From: Pseudomonadota bacterium | GTDB lineage: Bacteria > Pseudomonadota > Gammaproteobacteria > Burkholderiales > Burkholderiaceae_C | Assembly (NCBI GenBank): GCA_023418355.1 | Contig: JAEZZU010000296.1 | Location: 1 to 8,677 of the forward strand | Direction: 5' to 3' | DNA: 8,677 nucleotides | In this document: positions 6,956-8,677 of the stretch, piece after piece | Position numbering within the stretch: the stretch's first letter is position 1 | Layout: each line of letters begins with the position of its first letter | Notes under the pieces: generated by a model | What the model saw: only the letters and a program-made list of their open reading frames with translations | Told to the model about the DNA's origin: nothing | Databases searched by the model: none | Made by a program: the position numbers and the translations under genes

Positions 6956-7031
6956 TGGTGGGTCCTGAGGGATTCGAACCCTCGACCAACGGATTAAAAG
7001 TCCGCTGCTCTACCGACTGAGCTAAAGACCC
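6956..7031 (-). tRNA. tRNA-Lys (anticodon UUU), copy 1
   Basis: 76 bases on the minus strand with the same sequence as the copy at 6815-6890, including encoded CCA. It lies first after the predicted promoter (-10 at 7078-7083), giving a leader of about 40 bases. A 65-bp spacer with a hairpin separates the two genes, which suggests a tandem duplication kept identical by gene conversion or selection. Confidence 0.97.
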
Positions 7032-7077
7032 GACCTACCAGTCATCACTGCAAGCTGTGTAACTAGCGAATAAATGA

Positions 7078-7083
7078 ATTGTA
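7078..7083 (-). promoter_or_regulatory. Probable -10 element of the tRNA-Lys promoter
   Basis: On the minus strand TACAAT lies about 46 bases upstream of the first tRNA and 34 bases after the tcdA stop. No good -35 hexamer is seen at 16-18 bp; TTGCCC is 21 bp away. The start would be near 7071. Cotranscription from tcdA remains possible, since no terminator is visible after it. Confidence 0.4.
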
Positions 7084-7116
7084 GCAGTACTTTTTTGGTG
7101 TTTTGGGCAAAGCGTG

Positions 7117-7941
7117 CTATTTTTTCGAGTTCTTCGCAATTTCATCGAGCACCCAGCCCACGGCACACATGCCAAAGGTGGCCGTCACAGAGACGACGGA
7201 GCCATAGCCGCTGCAGTTGAGCGTGCCGTCTGAGCCAGGCATCTGGCATGAGGCATCGGGCTGCATCACGGTCTCGCGGCTGAAGACGGTCATGACACCC
7301 ATCTTCTTGCCATCCCGGGGCGCGTTGTATTCCTTGCGCAGGCGATAACGCAGCTGTGCCAGCAGGGGGTCATGGGTGGTCTGGGACAGATCGTCCACCT
7401 CTACCTTGTGGGCCAGGCGTTTGCCACCAGCCGCACCAACCGTAATCAACATGCGCTTGTTTCTGCGCGCCCACTGGGCCATGGCCAGCTTGGCCTTGAC
7501 CTGGTCGCAGGCATCAATCACTGCATCTACGCCCGCGGGCAAGATCTGTGGCCAGTTGTCAGGCTCCACAAAATCTTCAATGCAATGCACGACGCAGGCC
7601 GGGTTGATCTGCGCAATGCGCTCACGCATGGCTTCCACCTTGGCCTTGCCCAGGGTGTCCGTGAGTGCATGGATCTGGCGATTCACATTGGACTCGGCCA
7701 CATTGTCCAGATCAATCAGCGTGAGGCTGCCCACACCGCTGCGCGCCAGTGCTTCCGCAGCCCAGGAGCCTACGCCGCCCACACCTACAACTGCCACATG
7801 TGCGCCACGGATGCGTGCAGCACCTTCACGGCCATAAAGGCGCTCCAGGCCACCGAAGCGGCGCTGCAGGTCGGCAGACTCTAAAAAAGAGTCGCCAGCA
7901 GAGCTGGCGACAGAAGCATTCGAATGTTCCACAGAACTCAT
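7117..7941 (-). CDS. tcdA: tRNA threonylcarbamoyladenosine dehydratase TcdA (CsdL)
   Basis: E1-like (ThiF/MoeB-type) enzyme that uses ATP to cyclise t6A at position 37 of ANN-decoding tRNAs to ct6A. The product is 274 residues. RRFGGLERLYG (about 27-37) is the family entry motif. The ATP-binding VAVVGVGGVGSWAAEALARSG follows, then LIDLDNVAESNVNRQIHAL with the conserved Asp and Arg. VIDACDQVKAKLA and GGKRLAHKVEVDDLSQTTHDPL match E. coli TcdA, as does the C-terminal GYGSVVSVTATFGMCAV. The first 25 or so residues are extra relative to E. coli and low in complexity. The ATG overlaps the cpoB stop by one base (TAATG), implying coupling. A strong terminator-like hairpin lies within codons 11-20. 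The two tRNA-Lys(UUU) genes just downstream encode likely substrates. Confidence 0.95.
   Translation of the reverse strand: MSSVEHSNASVASSAGDSFLESADLQRRFGGLERLYGREGAARIRGAHVAVVGVGGVGSWAAEALARSGVGSLTLIDLDNVAESNVNRQIHALTDTLGKAKVEAMRERIAQINPACVVHCIEDFVEPDNWPQILPAGVDAVIDACDQVKAKLAMAQWARRNKRMLITVGAAGGKRLAHKVEVDDLSQTTHDPLLAQLRYRLRKEYNAPRDGKKMGVMTVFSRETVMQPDASCQMPGSDGTLNCSGYGSVVSVTATFGMCAVGWVLDEIAKNSKK
7883..7911 (-). terminator. Terminator-like hairpin inside the start of tcdA
   Basis: On the minus strand GTCGCCAGC (7911-7903), loop TCT, and GCTGGCGAC (7899-7891) form a perfect nine-pair stem. It is followed by TCTTTTTT (7890-7883). This has all the parts of an intrinsic terminator, yet it lies about 30 bases into the tcdA frame. 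An alternative short stem, GACTCT/AGAGTC (7877-7882 with 7888-7893), shares bases with the terminator stem. Either it ends the upstream cpoB transcript or it attenuates tcdA. Confidence 0.65.
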
Positions 7942-8672
7942 TATTTCAAACGTTGCAAGCGCTCTTTGGCCACGGCAGCTGCCTCTGTGCCAGGGTAGTT
8001 CTTGACAACTTCCTCCAGCGTCTTGACGGCGCCTTTGGCATCTTTCAGTTCCAGCTGGCAGTTCGCAATCGACAAGGTGGCATCTGCAGCGCGCTCATGC
8101 TGCGGAGCAGCCTTCAACATGGATCTGAAGTTGGCAATGGCCTCTTTATAGTCACGCCCTGCATACTGGGTATTGCCCAGCCAGAAGCGTGCAGAAGGCA
8201 TGTAGCCACTACCTGGATAGGTATTGACGAAATTCGCAAAGGCCTTGCGCGCGTCTGCAAAGTCACCCGCGCGGAACTTTTCCAGTGCAGCGTCAAAATC
8301 GCGCTTTTCAGCGGGGTCTGCCGAGAATTCCAGGCCATCCATCTGAACCTGCACAGGCTCGAACTTGCTCAGGCGCTCATCCAGCCCTGTGGCCAGATCT
8401 TTCTGGCGACGCTGCAATTCAGAAACCTCGCGCTCGAGCTGTTCCTTGGTACCAGTCAGCTGTGCAATATCGCGTCGCATGGACTCGATCTGCGATTGCA
8501 GATCCAGCATGCCGCGGCGCATGGCTGCCGTTTCTTCGGCATTGGCATCAAAACGCTGACGCAGCTCCAGAATCGCACGACGAGCTTCTGCATCTTCCAG
8601 AAATGCATGTGCAGGCGTCATGAATGCCGTGCACAGGCTGGCGGCAGCCAGTGCACGGACACCCATTCGCAA
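7941..8672 (-). CDS. cpoB: Cell-division coordinator CpoB (YbgF), Tol-Pal associated TPR protein
   Basis: Periplasmic protein that links peptidoglycan synthesis by PBP1b to outer-membrane constriction by Tol-Pal. About 240 residues. A signal peptide (RALAAASLCTAFMTPAHA) is followed by a charged, Leu/Gln/Arg-rich coiled coil (about 30-110), the trimerisation region. The TPR domain starts FDAALEKFRAGDFADARKAF and includes YPGSGYMPSARFWLGNTQYA, YKEAIANFRSML and AVKTLEEVVKNYP, ending RLQRLK. The start is uncertain: TTG at 8672, ATG at 8666, or a codon beyond the right edge, since the frame stays open and no ribosome site is visible. The pal and tol genes presumably lie to the right. It overlaps tcdA by one base. 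Confidence 0.93.
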   Translation of the reverse strand: MRMGVRALAAASLCTAFMTPAHAFLEDAEARRAILELRQRFDANAEETAAMRRGMLDLQSQIESMRRDIAQLTGTKEQLEREVSELQRRQKDLATGLDERLSKFEPVQVQMDGLEFSADPAEKRDFDAALEKFRAGDFADARKAFANFVNTYPGSGYMPSARFWLGNTQYAGRDYKEAIANFRSMLKAAPQHERAADATLSIANCQLELKDAKGAVKTLEEVVKNYPGTEAAAVAKERLQRLK

Positions 8673-8677
8673 AGTGA

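Noticed and set aside
6815..7031. Identical tRNA copies as attachment-site repeats of an integrated element
   Set aside because: They are two complete tRNA genes only 65 bp apart with nothing between them but a hairpin; no integrase or cargo is present.

Overview
The window is about 60% GC and fits a beta-proteobacterium of the family Comamonadaceae, most likely Comamonas or a close relative. The evidence is the urt/ure gene content, the typical beta-proteobacterial protein sequences, and an intergenic element (about 1074-1126) of a type I remember as common in that family. The assignment rests on recall, not on a search.

Layout. (1) At 1-374 (minus strand) is the 5' part of urtA, the binding protein of the urea ABC transporter; the gene runs off the left edge. 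(2) 375-756 is a 382-bp divergent control region. It holds two back-to-back sigma-54 (-24/-12) promoters, one firing left into urtA and one right into ureA. Between them lie an NtrC-like site and a helically phased set of GCACCA half-sites. The ureA leader carries three stem-loops. (3) 757-3780 (plus) holds ureA, ureJ (HupE/UreJ nickel permease), ureB and ureC. (4) 3765-4283 (minus) is a gamma-glutamylcyclotransferase-like gene lying antisense inside the urease cluster and overlapping the 3' end of ureC by 16 bp. (5) 4360-6691 (plus) holds ureE with a very His-rich tail, a small Gdx/SugE-type SMR transporter, ureF and ureG. These are tightly packed and end at a hairpin at 6708-6736. (6) 6775-7116 (minus) holds two identical tRNA-Lys(UUU) genes with hairpins after each and a likely promoter upstream. 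(7) 7117-8677 (minus) holds tcdA (tRNA ct6A dehydratase) and cpoB (ybgF), overlapping by one base. A textbook terminator-like hairpin sits inside the first codons of tcdA.

How it works together. The urt transporter brings urea in. UreABC hydrolyses it to ammonia and carbamate. UreJ probably supplies nickel, and UreE, UreF and UreG (with UreD, not present here) load the nickel centre. The promoters indicate nitrogen-limitation control through RpoN/NtrC of both uptake and hydrolysis from one shared region. A guanidinium-exporter-like protein embedded between ureE and ureF is the least expected member. On the right, tcdA makes the ct6A modification at A37 of ANN-decoding tRNAs, and the adjacent tRNA-Lys(UUU) genes encode such substrates. 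I saw no insertion sequences, CRISPR arrays, prophage genes or origins.
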